Below, in pieces: positions 14,280 to 14,792 of a DNA stretch of 14,792 bases (its first letter is position 1; each line of letters starts with the position of its first letter). The translations under genes were made by a program, and so were the position numbers. Below the pieces are notes generated by a model. That model ran no database searches. It saw only the letters and a list, made by a program, of their open reading frames with translations, and was not told the DNA's origin. Source of the DNA: Hennigella sp045599065 (lineage in GTDB: Bacteria; Bacillota_I; Bacilli_A; Mycoplasmatales; Mycoplasmoidaceae); the NCBI GenBank assembly GCA_045599065.1, contig JAZRVJ010000017.1:1-14792 (forward strand). The letters are read 5' to 3'.

Positions 14280-14792
14280 ATTTTAACATTTTATAAAATT
14301 CAACCACCTTTGGATCAATTGTTATCTGATCCAAAGTTAATGGCCTACTCAAATACAAATTATCTATAGATCTAACTCTGGACAAAGCTACATAGATTAA
14401 ACCTGGAGTTAGCTTCTTTTTATCTATAGTAGGATCTAAGACTACATTATCAAAGGTCTTACCTTGAGCTTTGTGGATAGTCAAAGCATAGGCTAATTTA
14501 ATAGGATATTGCTTAAATAAGCCTATGTATTGATCTTGGACTATTACATCTAAAAATAGCTTAGGAGCTTTGTTAATGTTATAAGCAAGGTTATATTTAT
14601 GTAATCTAACCTTTTTACCTGTTCTTTTAACTAAAACTACTACTTCTTGCTCATTTTCTACTTTAATGACTTTTGCCAAGTCACCATTAACAAATCTCCT
14701 ACCTTTATCTTTAATTAGCTTATCATTCTTAACAAACATAACTTGAGCATTGTTCTTTAAGCTTAAAACTAAGCTAGAAGGTAGGTCAGATT
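14278..14792 (-). CDS. RecD/Pif1-like superfamily 1 DNA helicase, 3' part
   Basis: The gene continues past the right edge; 171 C-terminal residues are visible. It reads from SDLPSSLVLSL through QVMFVKNDK, GRRFVNGDLAKV, ALTIHKAQGKTFDNVVLD, and YVALSRVRS to ...FYKMLK and TAA. The GxQVMFxKND start, HKAQGxTFD (motif V) and ALSRVRS (motif VI) are those of the UvrD_C_2 domain of RecD2 and Pif1 helicases, which use ATP to unwind DNA 5' to 3'. Walker A and B would lie outside the window. The 3' end is convergent with the Fic/Doc operon and shares its terminator. Diverged copies of the last codons occur at 12007-12043 and 13245-13337, so this gene end has been duplicated, perhaps as an integration point for accessory cassettes. 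Confidence 0.88.
   Translation of the reverse strand, partial: SDLPSSLVLSLKNNAQVMFVKNDKLIKDKGRRFVNGDLAKVIKVENEQEVVVLVKRTGKKVRLHKYNLAYNINKAPKLFLDVIVQDQYIGLFKQYPIKLAYALTIHKAQGKTFDNVVLDPTIDKKKLTPGLIYVALSRVRSIDNLYLSRPLTLDQITIDPKVVEFYKMLK

Noticed and set aside
1..14792. CRISPR arrays, tRNA or rRNA genes, and insertion-sequence transposases.
   Set aside because: I saw no regular spaced repeats, no cloverleaf, no rRNA-like sequence and no transposase motif on either strand.

Overview
The window comes from an AT-rich mollicute (mycoplasma-like) using genetic code 4. At least eight genes read through in-frame TGA as tryptophan, and without that reassignment deoA, manB, tpiA, gpmI, the ATPase, the methyltransferase and the Fic/Doc gene would all break up. 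The gene order deoA-cdd-manB resembles pneumoniae-group mycoplasmas and relatives, and the coiled-coil proteins at 5149-5650 recall their DUF16/UPF0134 proteins. I cannot name the species.

Core part, 1-5150 (+): a tightly packed run of pyrimidine-nucleoside phosphorylase (3' part), cytidine deaminase, phosphogluco/phosphomannomutase, triosephosphate isomerase and cofactor-independent phosphoglycerate mutase. It closes with a hairpin terminator. Adjacent genes overlap or lie within 11 nt, so one operon is likely. It links nucleoside salvage (ribose/deoxyribose-1-phosphate isomerised to the 5-phosphate) to glycolysis.

Accessory part, 5149-14792: on the minus strand come two coiled-coil ORFs sharing a near-perfect 82-bp repeat, a lipoprotein flanked by two copies of a palindrome-plus-GC-rich repeat, and an AAA/OLD-like ATPase. 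Divergent from the ATPase is a compact operon of a small HTH regulator, a putative PD-(D/E)xK endonuclease and a TaqI-like N6-adenine methyltransferase, which is a Type II restriction-modification (R-M) system with a controller-like gene. The methyltransferase ends against a decayed, frameshifted NERD-domain gene on the minus strand. A 421-aa protein of unknown function follows, then two paralogous lipoproteins, then a Fic/Doc-family protein with a 40-aa overlapping partner. The window ends in the 3' part of a RecD/Pif1-like helicase on the minus strand.

The most striking structure is at 12007-14340. Fragments of the helicase 3' end occur twice more (12007-12043 and 13245-13337), each on the same strand as the intact gene. 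They divide the region into cargo cassettes: two lipoproteins, then Fic/Doc plus the 40-aa gene. Each of the two cassettes ends in a hairpin terminator just before the next helicase tail. This looks like repeated insertion or recombination at the helicase 3' end, with defence, toxin and surface genes as cargo. Most island genes have a TATAAT box 6-9 nt from the ATG, so their mRNAs are probably leaderless. Several use TGG and CGG codons, in line with imported or fast-turnover genes.
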